61,586 nucleotides of DNA from Sphingomonas sp. RIT328 (lineage in GTDB: Bacteria > Pseudomonadota > Alphaproteobacteria > Sphingomonadales > Sphingomonadaceae), in assembly GCF_000632225.1 (NCBI RefSeq), contig NZ_JFYV01000018.1, positions 1-61,586 on the forward strand, read 5' to 3'. Under the pieces are notes generated by a model. It saw nothing but the letters and a program-made list of their open reading frames with translations. It searched no databases and was not told the DNA's origin. Made by a program: the position numbers and the translations under genes. This document shows positions 24,946 to 32,825 of this stretch, one piece after another (within the stretch, counting starts at the first letter, position 1; each line of letters begins with the position of its first letter).

Positions 24946-26631
24946 ATGCGACTGACGATCAAAAGCAAAATGGCCTTCACCTTTGCGGTGCTGCTCGCGC
25001 TGCTCGCCGCCGTCGTCTGGGTCGGCATCGGCGGCATGGCGCGGCTCGATCAGGCGGTCGACGGGCTGATCCACGGTCCGGTCGCCCGGCTCGACAGCGC
25101 GCAGGATCTCGCCAACACCGTCAATCTCGTCATCCGCACCGAGAAGAATCTGGTGATGGTCACCGACGCGGCGCAGATGCAGCAGTTCGACGCCGATCTG
25201 ATGCGCCTGCGCGGCGAGGTGCAGAAGGCGCTCACCGCCGGGGTGGCGCATGCCCGTGACGCCGACCGGCCGCTGTGGCAGCGCATACAGGCGAAATGGG
25301 CCGATTACCTGCCGCTCAACGACCAGATCCGCGTGCTCGCGCTCGCCAACCGCAATGCCGAGGCGGGCGCGCTTTCCGCCACGCGGTCGCGGACGATGGT
25401 CAATGCGCTCGCCGCGGTCGCCCAGCAGATCGTCGATCAGGCGCGCCAGCAGATGCTCGACGCCAATGGCGAGACGCGGCGCCTGTACGAAACGGCGCGC
25501 AGGACGCTGATCGTCACCGCGGGGCTGGCGCTGCTGATCGCCTGCGCGGGCGGCGTCTGGCTGTCGCGGCTGGTCTCGCAGGGCCTGCGCAGCGCCGGCC
25601 GCGCGGTCGAGGCGGTGGCGGCGGGCGATCTGCACAGCGAGGTGCAGGTCCACCATCAGGACGAGATCAGCGACCTCATCGCCCTGGTCAACACCATGTC
25701 GGCGCGGCTGCGCGAGGTGGTGCGCGGCATCGACGAGACGGCGCAGCAGGTCGCGGCGGGCAGCGCGCAACTGTCCTCCGCCTCCGAACAGATGGGCGAA
25801 GGCGCGACCGAACAGGCCGCCGCCGCCGAACAGGCCTCCGCCTCGATGGAAGAGATGGCCGCCAACATCAAACAGAATGCCGACAATGCCGCGCAGACCG
25901 AGGCGATCGCCCGCCAGTCGGCGCGCGATGCCGAGGGCAGCGGCGCGGCGGTGACCCGCGCGGTCGCGGCGATGCGGACGATCGCCGACAAGATCGGCAT
26001 CGTCCAGGAGATCGCGCGCCAGACCGATTTGCTCGCCTTGAATGCCGCGGTCGAGGCGGCGCGCGCCGGCGACCACGGCAAGGGCTTCGCGGTCGTCGCC
26101 GCCGAGGTGCGCAAGCTCGCCGAGCGCAGCCAGGCCGCCGCGGCGGAGATTTCGGCGATGTCGGGCGAGACGGTGGGGGCGGCGACCGAGGCGGGCGAGC
26201 GGCTGATCCGGCTCGTCCCCGACATCCGCCGCACCGCCGAGCTGGTCGCCGAGATCAGCGCCGCCTGCCGCGAACAGGATATCGGCGCGCGGCAGGTCAA
26301 TGAGGCGATCCAGCAGCTCGACACGGTGACGCAGCAGAACAGCGCCGCGGTCGAACAGATCAGCGGCACCGCGATGACGCTCGCCGAACAGGCGGGCGAA
26401 TTGCAGCAGACGATCGGCTTCTTCGACCTCGGCGACCGGCCGGCCGCACGCCGCGCCACGCCGCGCGCGCTGACACCGCTTACCCGCAAGCGGACGCTGG
26501 TCGCCACGCGCAAGGCGACACCGGCGCTCGCCCCCGGCGCGATGACCGACCAGCGGCCGCGCGGCCATCGGCTCGACCTGTCGAGCGGCGGCCCCGATGC
26601 CGAGGACGCCGAGTTCGACCGCGTCGCCTGA
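24946..26631 (+). CDS. Methyl-accepting chemotaxis protein, membrane-bound
   Basis: A 561-residue transmembrane chemoreceptor. The first membrane helix lies near 8-30 ([20 protein letters not shown]). A four-helix-bundle sensor domain of about 150 residues follows, the second membrane helix is near 186-206, then one HAMP domain ([20 protein letters not shown]) and the signalling hairpin. The hairpin is nearly the same as those of the two soluble receptors upstream ([39 protein letters not shown]), so the trio shares a recent signalling module. The tail [22 protein letters not shown] again resembles its neighbours. The start at 24946 follows an AGGA ribosome site and gives the positively charged N-terminus expected before helix 1. 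The ligand is unknown. Confidence 0.9.
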   Translation: MRLTIKSKMAFTFAVLLALLAAVVWVGIGGMARLDQAVDGLIHGPVARLDSAQDLANTVNLVIRTEKNLVMVTDAAQMQQFDADLMRLRGEVQKALTAGVAHARDADRPLWQRIQAKWADYLPLNDQIRVLALANRNAEAGALSATRSRTMVNALAAVAQQIVDQARQQMLDANGETRRLYETARRTLIVTAGLALLIACAGGVWLSRLVSQGLRSAGRAVEAVAAGDLHSEVQVHHQDEISDLIALVNTMSARLREVVRGIDETAQQVAAGSAQLSSASEQMGEGATEQAAAAEQASASMEEMAANIKQNADNAAQTEAIARQSARDAEGSGAAVTRAVAAMRTIADKIGIVQEIARQTDLLALNAAVEAARAGDHGKGFAVVAAEVRKLAERSQAAAAEISAMSGETVGAATEAGERLIRLVPDIRRTAELVAEISAACREQDIGARQVNEAIQQLDTVTQQNSAAVEQISGTAMTLAEQAGELQQTIGFFDLGDRPAARRATPRALTPLTRKRTLVATRKATPALAPGAMTDQRPRGHRLDLSSGGPDAEDAEFDRVA

Positions 26632-26743
26632 CTTCGGCACCGGCATGCGGCTCGCCGCTCGACTTGGGCAAGCCATTCGGATTAACGGATATCCTTTCAT
26701 ACGGCGCAGCACGGGGCCGCGCCGGTCCGTCCGAGGAGCCGGA

Positions 26744-27385
26744 ATGCCGGTTGCGCATTGCGTCTCGACCACCACCGGCATCATCCTCGGCGCGGACAGC
26801 GGCTTCTGCCGGTTGCTGCAACGCCCGCATGCCGCGCTGATCGGCGCCTCCTACCGCTCGATCACCGTCACCGACGATCTCGACAAGAGCGCGGCGATGC
26901 TCGACACCTTGGTCGACAAGGCGGCGCCGACGCAGCTGCGCAAACATTATTGGCGACCCGACGGCGGGATCGTCGCGGTCGACCTGCTCGTCTCGCGGTT
27001 CGACGCGGCAGGGCTGCTCGTCTCGACCCTGTCCTGGGTGGAGGACGCCGGCGCGACGCCGCAGCGGCTGTGGCAGGCGGCGCTGCGGCTGCGCCATCTC
27101 TATGCGCTGCGGATGGAGGCATGGGGCCGCGACCTGTTCGGCGACTATCCCGGATTGATCCTGCTCGCGCTCTATCTCGCCGAGGCGGAGGGGCGGCCGG
27201 CGACGCTCGCCGATATCGCCGCGGCGACGACGCTGACCCCCGGCTCGGTCGAGCGCTGGCTGCGCGTCCTCGTCCAGCGCGGCTTCGTCGCGCCGCGCGA
27301 CGGATCGGAGCTGATCCAGCTCGGCCACGCCGGCCTCGCCACGATCGAACGCCTGCTGACCGCCGCGCTCGCCCCGCTCCCCTAG
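26744..27385 (+). CDS. PAS and winged-helix domain protein
   Basis: A 213-residue protein. Residues 1 to about 100 look like a PAS domain (GIILGADSGFCRLLQRPHAALIG, then a PDGGIVAVDLLVSRF strand pair and a final VSTLSWVEDA strand). Residues from about 140 form a winged helix of MarR/IclR type (ATLADIAAATTLTPGSVERWL, then VQRGFVAPRDGSELI). It is probably a ligand- or redox-responsive transcription regulator. The start at 26744 is chosen because the PAS fold begins there. It follows the chemoreceptor genes on the same strand, with a 112-base gap, and could be regulated separately. No cofactor-binding residue is obvious. Confidence 0.7.
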   Translation: MPVAHCVSTTTGIILGADSGFCRLLQRPHAALIGASYRSITVTDDLDKSAAMLDTLVDKAAPTQLRKHYWRPDGGIVAVDLLVSRFDAAGLLVSTLSWVEDAGATPQRLWQAALRLRHLYALRMEAWGRDLFGDYPGLILLALYLAEAEGRPATLADIAAATTLTPGSVERWLRVLVQRGFVAPRDGSELIQLGHAGLATIERLLTAALAPLP

Positions 27386-27464
27386 CGCCGCCGATGGATC
27401 GCGCGGCGGGCTGGCGCGACGGCGTGGCATTCCGGGGCGTGGGAGCGGCTGACACCGCCCGAAA

Positions 27465-27680
27465 TTCACGCAAAGCCGCGACGACGCTCGCGCGCCAGCG
27501 CACTTCCCGCCTCCCTCCGGTCCTGGCCGGGCAGACCACTTCCTCCCGAACACCCTCTCCGCGCCTCCGCGCCTCCGCGTGAACCCTTTCTCTTCGCGTC
27601 TTCGCGTGGCTCATCGACGTCGAGCGACAGGCAGCCGGGCCGTGGCTCACGCGGAGGCGCGGAGGCGCGGAGAGGGTGCG
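27465..27680. repeat. Dispersed repeat cluster with inverted arms
   Basis: From about 27465 come a TTCACGCAAAGCCGCG unit, then CTCTCCGCGCCTCCGCGCC (from 27553) with CGTGAACCC, a TCTTCGCGTCTTCGCGTGG unit, and an inverted arm TCACGCGGAGGCGCGGAGG near 27647. All three variants of the family occur together. The gap 27386-28016 otherwise shows no supported gene. Confidence 0.8.
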
Positions 27681-28016
27681 TACCGGGAAGCAGAGTGGCT
27701 TCGTCGGGAGCGGGACAGCGGCTGACGCCGCAGGTCAGGCGATCGCCGGAGCGCGCCCTCCGTATATCCAGCCGGTGGCGGGCGGAAACGCGGGCCATGC
27801 CTCTGCGCCTCTCTGTCTCGCGGTGATACAGAGATGACGCGCTTGTCATCGACCCTGTCAGAGGCATGTAACAGGAACGGCTTAGGGGCCGCCATCGCGT
27901 CCCGATCCGCGTGCGACGCCACGATGGCGATCGTGGCGGCAGCCCGCCGATCTCCGGCGCGACCGCACGGGGACATGAAGACCGGCCGATCATCCGCGCC
28001 GGCGAAGGGGGCAAGA

Positions 28017-28208
28017 ATGACGACAGCGCGCGACCGGCTGGCCGGCGTCGGCACGCGATTGCGCCGATGGTCGATGCGCCTCGCCGGCGCGCGCGAGGGC
28101 ATCCCGACCCCGCCGCCCGCCCTGCCCGCCGCGCCGCCCGAGCCATGGCACCACGCCCGCGACCGCGCCGAGGAAGCCGACCGCATCCGCCGCAACGGTT
28201 GCCCGTGA
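28017..28208 (+). CDS. Possible small basic protein
   Basis: A 63-residue frame beginning MTTARDRLAGVGTRLRRWSM at an ATG preceded by GGGGGCA. It is rich in Arg, Pro and Ala and ends WHHARDRAEEADRIRRNGCP. Coding potential is plausible because the frame has the local codon bias, but there is no domain and no family is recognised. It could be a chance frame in GC-rich sequence. Confidence 0.25.
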   Translation: MTTARDRLAGVGTRLRRWSMRLAGAREGIPTPPPALPAAPPEPWHHARDRAEEADRIRRNGCP

Positions 28209-28240
28209 CGTCCAGTCCGTGATCGCTGGCCAGCCGGCCC

Positions 28241-28529
28241 TTACAGGTAACGGCTCGCCTTCATGCGCTGGTGCAGGATCCGAACGACGACGATGCCATC
28301 GTCCGTTGCGCGAAAATGGATCATATGCTGCTCGACTGTCCGGCGTCGGTAGCCTGGCCGGATATCGGGACAGCTTTGTGCATGATGGGGCGCCTCAGCC
28401 AAGGCACCGCAGACGCCTGCGATGAGATCGATATAGCGTACCGCCTGATCCAGACCCCAGCGTGTCGTGCTATAGTCGAATATATCATCCGGATCACGCA
28501 GTGCGCGGCGCGAACGGCAATTCAGCCAT
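28241..28529 (-). pseudogene. parE: ParE-type toxin gene with an early frameshift
   Basis: Read on the minus strand, the ATG at 28529 overlaps the end of parD and begins MAELPF, but the frame meets a stop after eleven codons. One base later the frame gives a complete ParE: SRRALRDPDDIFDYSTTRW, then LIAGVCGALAEAPHHAQSC, PGYRRRTVEQHMIHFR and a final VVVRILHQRMKASRYL before the stop at 28241. The span is 289 bases, one more than a multiple of three. Sequence such as CCGTTCTCGCGC having lost two bases would explain it. No ATG, GTG or TTG lies upstream in the toxin frame. The toxin is therefore probably not made, while its antitoxin is intact. Confidence 0.85.
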
Positions 28530-28767
28530 ATTGCTCGATCTTACGCTGCTTGAACGCGGCAAAGTCCCAGGTTTGCGGTGCGCCGCTCTGCTCGCCCTCG
28601 ATCAGGGCATGGCGAAGGGCATCGATCTCACCACGGCGGTCCTGTTCGCGCCGGATCATATCCCGGATCGCATCGCTGTCGTCGGTGTAGCTGCCGGCTT
28701 CGATCTGCGCCGCAAGCCATGCATTGTGCTGCTCGGTCAGGATGATGGTCTTGCTGATGGTCGTCAT
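28522..28767 (-). CDS. parD: ParD-family antitoxin
   Basis: An 81-residue antitoxin. The N-terminal part (MTTISKTIILTEQHNAWLAAQ) is a ribbon-helix-helix DNA-binding fold, followed by the typical IEAGSYTDDSDAIRDMIRREQDR and a flexible acidic C-terminus that binds the toxin. The start at 28767 is chosen because the family begins there. It sits directly before a frameshifted parE and has a good promoter. It may now act only as an autorepressor or as a stray antitoxin for ParE toxins elsewhere. Confidence 0.88.
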   Translation of the reverse strand: MTTISKTIILTEQHNAWLAAQIEAGSYTDDSDAIRDMIRREQDRRGEIDALRHALIEGEQSGAPQTWDFAAFKQRKIEQYG

Positions 28768-28798
28768 GTCTACCTCCGCACGCCCTCCCTGCCCGTCC

Positions 28799-28826
28799 AT
28801 CATAGCACGACGGTATCGGCCGTCAG
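28799..28826 (-). promoter_or_regulatory. Promoter of the parDE operon
   Basis: On the minus strand, CTGACG (28826-28821) and TATGAT (28804-28799) are separated by 16 bases, a good sigma-70-type promoter about 32 bases before the parD start. Confidence 0.5.
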
Positions 28827-28981
28827 CCGTCACCCACCCTTTCGCGCGTTGATCAAGGTGTATTTACTTTAGTTTGAAATTGGTATTATTCAGGTCTGGT
28901 AAGGGCCTGATTTGGTTTCCGATTTGACGGAGGCCGGCAGGGACAGCCGGCGCGCGACGCCGGGTCAGAGGGAGAGGCGTC

Positions 28982-31900
28982 TTGGTTCAGTCGGTTTCGC
29001 GTATCGCATTGCTCGCCGCGATGGGGGTGTGGGCGCTGCCCGCCGCCGCCCAGCAGACGCCGCCGCTCGACACGCCCGCCCCCAATGCGAACGTCGCCGC
29101 CGCGGCGCAGACCGATCCGCAGCCCGCCGCCGATGCCGCGGTCGCCTCCGACACGCGCGCCGCGGCGATCGCCGGCCAGACCGGCGACGCCCCCGCCTCG
29201 GGCGAGATCGTCGTCACCGGCACGCGCATCAACCGCCCCAATGTCACCTCGGCCGCGCCGATCACCTCGGTCACCGCGCAGGACATCCGCGCCCAGGCGC
29301 CGGTCAACGTCGAGGACGTGCTCAACCGCCTGCCGCAGGTCGCGCCCGACAGCCAGCAGACCTATAACGATTCGGACGGCCGCCAGCGCATCAAGCTGCG
29401 CAGCCTCGGCTTCGAGCGGACGCTGGTGCTGATCGACGGCAAGCGCCTCGGCACGCAGAACGGCCAGGACGTCGGCATCATCCCGCCCTCGCTGCTCGAG
29501 CGCGTCGACGTGCTGACCGGCGGTGCCTCGTCGGTCTATGGCTCGGACGCGGTCGCCGGCGTCGTCAACTTCGTCCTCAAGAAGGATTTCGAGGGCGTCC
29601 AGCTCGACGCCAATTACAATTTCTACAATCACAACAACAAGGACACGATCGTCTCGCCGCTGGCGCGCGCCGCCGGCTTCACCAGCCCGCGCGGCCTGAC
29701 CAACGACGGCGGCCGCGCCGACCTGACGCTGACCGCGGGCACCAAGCTGTTCGACGGCAAGCTGCACCTCAGCGGCTTCGTCAACTATCGCAAGACCGAC
29801 GAAGTCGCCCTCACCTCGCGCTCCAACGCGGGCTGCTACATCACCCAGCTGCAGCTCAACGGCCCGCTGTCGTGCGGCCTCACCCCGAGCAGCTCGACCA
29901 GCGGCCTGATCACGCCGCAGTCGGGCGTCAACAAGGGCGCGCAGTTCGTCAACAATCCCGACGGGTCGCGCAATTTCGTGCCCTTCGCGGCGGGTGCCGG
30001 CAACGCCTCCAACTATTTCAGCGGCTATGCCTATCAGCGCCCCTCCGAGCGGGTGAACGCGGGCGGCTTCGCCAGCCTCGACCTTGCGCCCGAAGCCGAG
30101 CTCTATGCCTCGGGGATCTGGTTCCGCGACAAGTCGTACAACAATTATCCGACGATCGCCTCCGGCACCGTCAACGTCAGCTGTGCCAACCCCTATCTGT
30201 CGGGGACGCAGGCGACCGCGATCGGCTGCGGCGCCGGCACGACCAGCGTGCCCGTCACGCTCGCCTATCGCCTCGGCGAGATGAACGACCGGCCCGATAC
30301 CTATGTCAACACCGGCGTCCGCCTGACCGGCGGTGTCCGCGGCAAGGTCGGCGATGCCTGGACCTATGACGTGGGCGGCGTCTATGCGCGCAACCATCAG
30401 GATTACATCCCGAGCTTCGCCATCCCCGGCCGCCTGCAGAATGCCGTCGACGTCACCGGCACCGCCGCCTCGGCGAGCTGCGCGAGCGGCGCGGCGGGCT
30501 GCGTGCCGTTCGACATCTTCAGCGCCGGCAACACCGATCCCGCGCTGATCAACTATCTGTTCGGCACCGGCACCGCGGTGACCACCGGCACGCTGTACGA
30601 CGTGCAGGCGAACATGACCGGCGACCTCGGCAAATACGGCATCACCTCGCCGTTCGCCGAACAGGGCGTCGCGATCGCGCTCGGCACCGAATATCGCAAG
30701 GACACCCTGTCGTCGCGCGCCGACAGCGCCTATCGCAGCGCGCTCGGCGGCACCGACAGCTATCTCAGCCAGGACGTCTGGGAAGCCAATATCGAGGTGC
30801 AGGCGCCGCTCATCGAGCACAAGCCGTTCGCCGAGCTGGTCCAGCTCAACGGCGGCTATCGCGTGTCGAAGTACAGCAGCAATCCGAGCACCTTCAACAC
30901 CTGGAAGATCGAGGGCGTCTATGCGCCGGTGCGCGACCTGACCTTCCGCGCCTCGTTCAACAAGGCGCAGCGCGCGCCGACGGTGGTCGAGATTCGCCAG
31001 GCGAGCAACATCGAGTTCGCCGCGGGCGGTTCGGGCACGTTCAACGATTTCTGCGCGCCGACCGTCACCACCACCGCGACCGGCGTGACCTATGGCGCGC
31101 CGATCGCCTCGCGCGAGGTGTGCCGCGCCACCGGCCTGTCCGACGCGCTCTACGGCAGCACCACCCTGCTGTGCAGCAACAACACCACGCCCAACGGCAC
31201 CAACGCCTGTTCGGTGCGCTCGGGCGGCTTCACCGCCGATCCGGAGACCGCCTACACCCAGACCTATGGGCTGGTGGTCAAGCCGCGCTTCGTCAAGGGT
31301 CTGGTGTTCTCGGTCGACCGCTACCGGATCAAGATCGACAACTCGCTCGGCTATAACGACTATAGCTATTACACCGACGGCTGCCTGCGCTCGGGCGGCG
31401 ACCAGTTCTTCTGCCAGGGCATCGTCCGCAACGCCAACGGCACGCTGTTCGCCAGCGGCACCGATGCCACCACCGGCTTCATCCGCCAGGGCACGACCAA
31501 TTATTACACGTCGATCGCGCGCGGCTATGACTTCCAGGCGCAATATGCGCTCGATCTCGATGCGATCGGCCGGCTCGACTTCGGCTTCAACGGCTCGCTG
31601 ACCACCTTTGCCGGCGGCCAGGATTCGCCGCTGCAGCCGCAGCGCAACTGCGCGGGTTATTACGGCAACGGCTGCGGCCAGCTGATCCCCAAGTGGAGCC
31701 ACGGCCTGCGCACCACCTACACCACCGCCAACAAGGGCTTCAGCGCCTCGTTCAACTGGCGCTATGTCGGCTCGCTGACCAACGCCAACAATTCGGGCGA
31801 TGCGGCGATCGGCGGCACCGCGGACCGCGCGCTGACCAATTACTATCGCGTCGCACCGCAGAGCTATTTCGACCTGGCGCTCAATTTCGCCATCGCGAAG

Positions 31901-32059
31901 CAGTTCTCGCTGCGCCTGATCGCCAACAACCTGCTCGACAAGAGCGCGCCGATCGTGCCGGATTCGTACAATATCTCGCTGGCACGCAGCAACACCATCC
32001 CGCAGCGCTACGATTCGCTCGGCCGCAACATCGCGATCGGGACGACGATCAACTTCTGA
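28982..32059 (+). CDS. TonB-dependent receptor (large, 1025 residues)
   Basis: A 1025-residue outer-membrane receptor. A signal peptide spans residues 1-24 (ending PAAAQQ). A Pro/Ala-rich stretch and the TonB box region (GEIVVTGTRI, near 75-84) follow, then the plug domain (APVNVEDVLNRLPQV, LRSLGFERTLVLIDGKRLG, GGASSVYGSDAVAGVVNFVL) and a long 22-strand barrel ending in an aromatic residue (TTINF). The length and plug text resemble sphingomonad receptors for sugars or peptides rather than siderophore receptors. The start is a TTG at 28982, after a GAGGGAGAGG ribosome site. It is transcribed alone; no hydrolase or transporter is adjacent to identify the substrate. Confidence 0.9.
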   Translation: MVQSVSRIALLAAMGVWALPAAAQQTPPLDTPAPNANVAAAAQTDPQPAADAAVASDTRAAAIAGQTGDAPASGEIVVTGTRINRPNVTSAAPITSVTAQDIRAQAPVNVEDVLNRLPQVAPDSQQTYNDSDGRQRIKLRSLGFERTLVLIDGKRLGTQNGQDVGIIPPSLLERVDVLTGGASSVYGSDAVAGVVNFVLKKDFEGVQLDANYNFYNHNNKDTIVSPLARAAGFTSPRGLTNDGGRADLTLTAGTKLFDGKLHLSGFVNYRKTDEVALTSRSNAGCYITQLQLNGPLSCGLTPSSSTSGLITPQSGVNKGAQFVNNPDGSRNFVPFAAGAGNASNYFSGYAYQRPSERVNAGGFASLDLAPEAELYASGIWFRDKSYNNYPTIASGTVNVSCANPYLSGTQATAIGCGAGTTSVPVTLAYRLGEMNDRPDTYVNTGVRLTGGVRGKVGDAWTYDVGGVYARNHQDYIPSFAIPGRLQNAVDVTGTAASASCASGAAGCVPFDIFSAGNTDPALINYLFGTGTAVTTGTLYDVQANMTGDLGKYGITSPFAEQGVAIALGTEYRKDTLSSRADSAYRSALGGTDSYLSQDVWEANIEVQAPLIEHKPFAELVQLNGGYRVSKYSSNPSTFNTWKIEGVYAPVRDLTFRASFNKAQRAPTVVEIRQASNIEFAAGGSGTFNDFCAPTVTTTATGVTYGAPIASREVCRATGLSDALYGSTTLLCSNNTTPNGTNACSVRSGGFTADPETAYTQTYGLVVKPRFVKGLVFSVDRYRIKIDNSLGYNDYSYYTDGCLRSGGDQFFCQGIVRNANGTLFASGTDATTGFIRQGTTNYYTSIARGYDFQAQYALDLDAIGRLDFGFNGSLTTFAGGQDSPLQPQRNCAGYYGNGCGQLIPKWSHGLRTTYTTANKGFSASFNWRYVGSLTNANNSGDAAIGGTADRALTNYYRVAPQSYFDLALNFAIAKQFSLRLIANNLLDKSAPIVPDSYNISLARSNTIPQRYDSLGRNIAIGTTINF

Positions 32060-32069
32060 TGATATCCGT

Positions 32070-32098
32070 CCCCCCGGTCATGGCCGGGGGGCATCTTT
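32070..32098 (+). terminator. Hairpin after the TonB-dependent receptor
   Basis: CCCCCCGG (32070-32077) and CCGGGGGG (32084-32091) form a perfect 8-bp stem around a six-base loop, followed by CATCTTTC. The stem is strong but the U tract is weak. It starts ten bases after the receptor stop and probably ends or stabilises that transcript. Confidence 0.6.
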
Positions 32099-32343
32099 CA
32101 AATCTCCCCGGCCGCGATCAGCCGGGCGAGCAGCGCATCGAGGCGGAGTTGCCAGCCGGGTCCGGCGCGGCGCAGATGATCGACCGTCCGCATGTCGAGG
32201 CGCAGCCGCACCTCGACCGTCGGCGCATGCGGCAGGCCGCGCCGGTGCGACGGCGCCATCGCGATCATGAAGGCGAGGTCCATCGGCGGATTGTCGTCGT
32301 GGATCGCCGGGTCAAATCTGGCCAAGATAGAATCTCGCTTCAT
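32098..32343 (-). CDS. brnA: BrnA-family antitoxin
   Basis: An 81-residue antitoxin of the BrnA family. The N-terminal half is flexible and acidic and wraps the toxin. The C-terminal half is a ribbon-helix-helix with the family pattern RRGLPHAPTVEVRLRLD followed by GPGWQLRLDALLARLI. It neutralises the BrnT RNase and represses the operon. Its ATG at 32343 overlaps the end of brnT by 32 bases, the usual translational coupling for this pair. The order toxin first, antitoxin second is typical of BrnTA. Confidence 0.88.
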   Translation of the reverse strand: MKRDSILARFDPAIHDDNPPMDLAFMIAMAPSHRRGLPHAPTVEVRLRLDMRTVDHLRRAGPGWQLRLDALLARLIAAGEI

Positions 32344-32587
32344 GCGGTTCCGCCCGCCGCAGGCTGATCACCCGCACCGCGCCGTCGTGCGAGCCAGGGG
32401 TGAACACCAGCACATGCACGCGCTCGGCGATCAGGCCGAGCGCGACGAAGCGGCGGTGACCGTAATCATAGCGGTCGTCTTCGCGTTCGAGCGCGCTGCT
32501 CCAGTCGAACTGGGCGGCACTGTGCCAGGATACGCCGTGACGGGCGATGTTGCGGACGTCTTTCGCCGGATCGAACTCAACCTGCAT
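32312..32587 (-). CDS. brnT: BrnT-family ribonuclease toxin
   Basis: A 91-residue toxin of the BrnT family, a small RelE-fold mRNA endonuclease. The family opening VEFDPAKDVRNIARHGVSW is clear, followed by a DWSSALEREDDRYDYGHRRF strand pair, the VHVLVFTP strand and the terminal VRVISLRRAEPHEARFY containing the catalytic Arg region. It is intact. The start at 32587 matches the usual BrnT length; in-frame sequence upstream crosses a repeat. It is followed by brnA. Confidence 0.9.
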   Translation of the reverse strand: MQVEFDPAKDVRNIARHGVSWHSAAQFDWSSALEREDDRYDYGHRRFVALGLIAERVHVLVFTPGSHDGAVRVISLRRAEPHEARFYLGQI

Positions 32588-32590
32588 CGA

Positions 32591-32604
32591 CTGTACGTAG
32601 ACAG
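32591..32604. promoter_or_regulatory. Candidate BrnA operator
   Basis: CTGTACGTAGACAG ends in the inverted pair CTGT/ACAG around six bases and lies three bases upstream of the brnT ATG. A short dyad here fits autorepression by the ribbon-helix-helix antitoxin. It rests on symmetry and position only. Confidence 0.3.
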
Positions 32605-32682
32605 AAAAGCTATCCGCCCAACGCGATGCGACAATGACGCGCGGGGATGCGAGGTCGCCCCCCGCCGTCCCCGGGAGACGAT

Positions 32683-32811
32683 GGTTCACGCGGAGGCGCG
32701 GAGGCGCGGAGAAAGTGCGTGAGGCTGGCGGGGCCCGGTCATCTGCAAGAGGGAAGCAGAGCCGGGGCGGATACGTATCCCCTCCGCCCCTCCGCGCCTC
32801 CGCGTGACCCC
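32683..32811. repeat. Dispersed repeat pair
   Basis: A GGTTCACGCGGAGGCGCGG arm (from 32683) and an inverted arm CCTCCGCCCCTCCGCGCC (from about 32780, ending GCGTGACCC) enclose about 60 bases between brnT and the convergent-side end of the aspartic protease gene. Confidence 0.8.
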
Positions 32812-32825
32812 ATCCGCCCGCGCGC

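Noticed and set aside
28886..31702. A 938-residue open frame on the minus strand
   Set aside because: It is fully antisense to the TonB-dependent receptor, has a Gly/Ala/Arg/Val composition typical of shadow frames in GC-rich DNA, and no domain.
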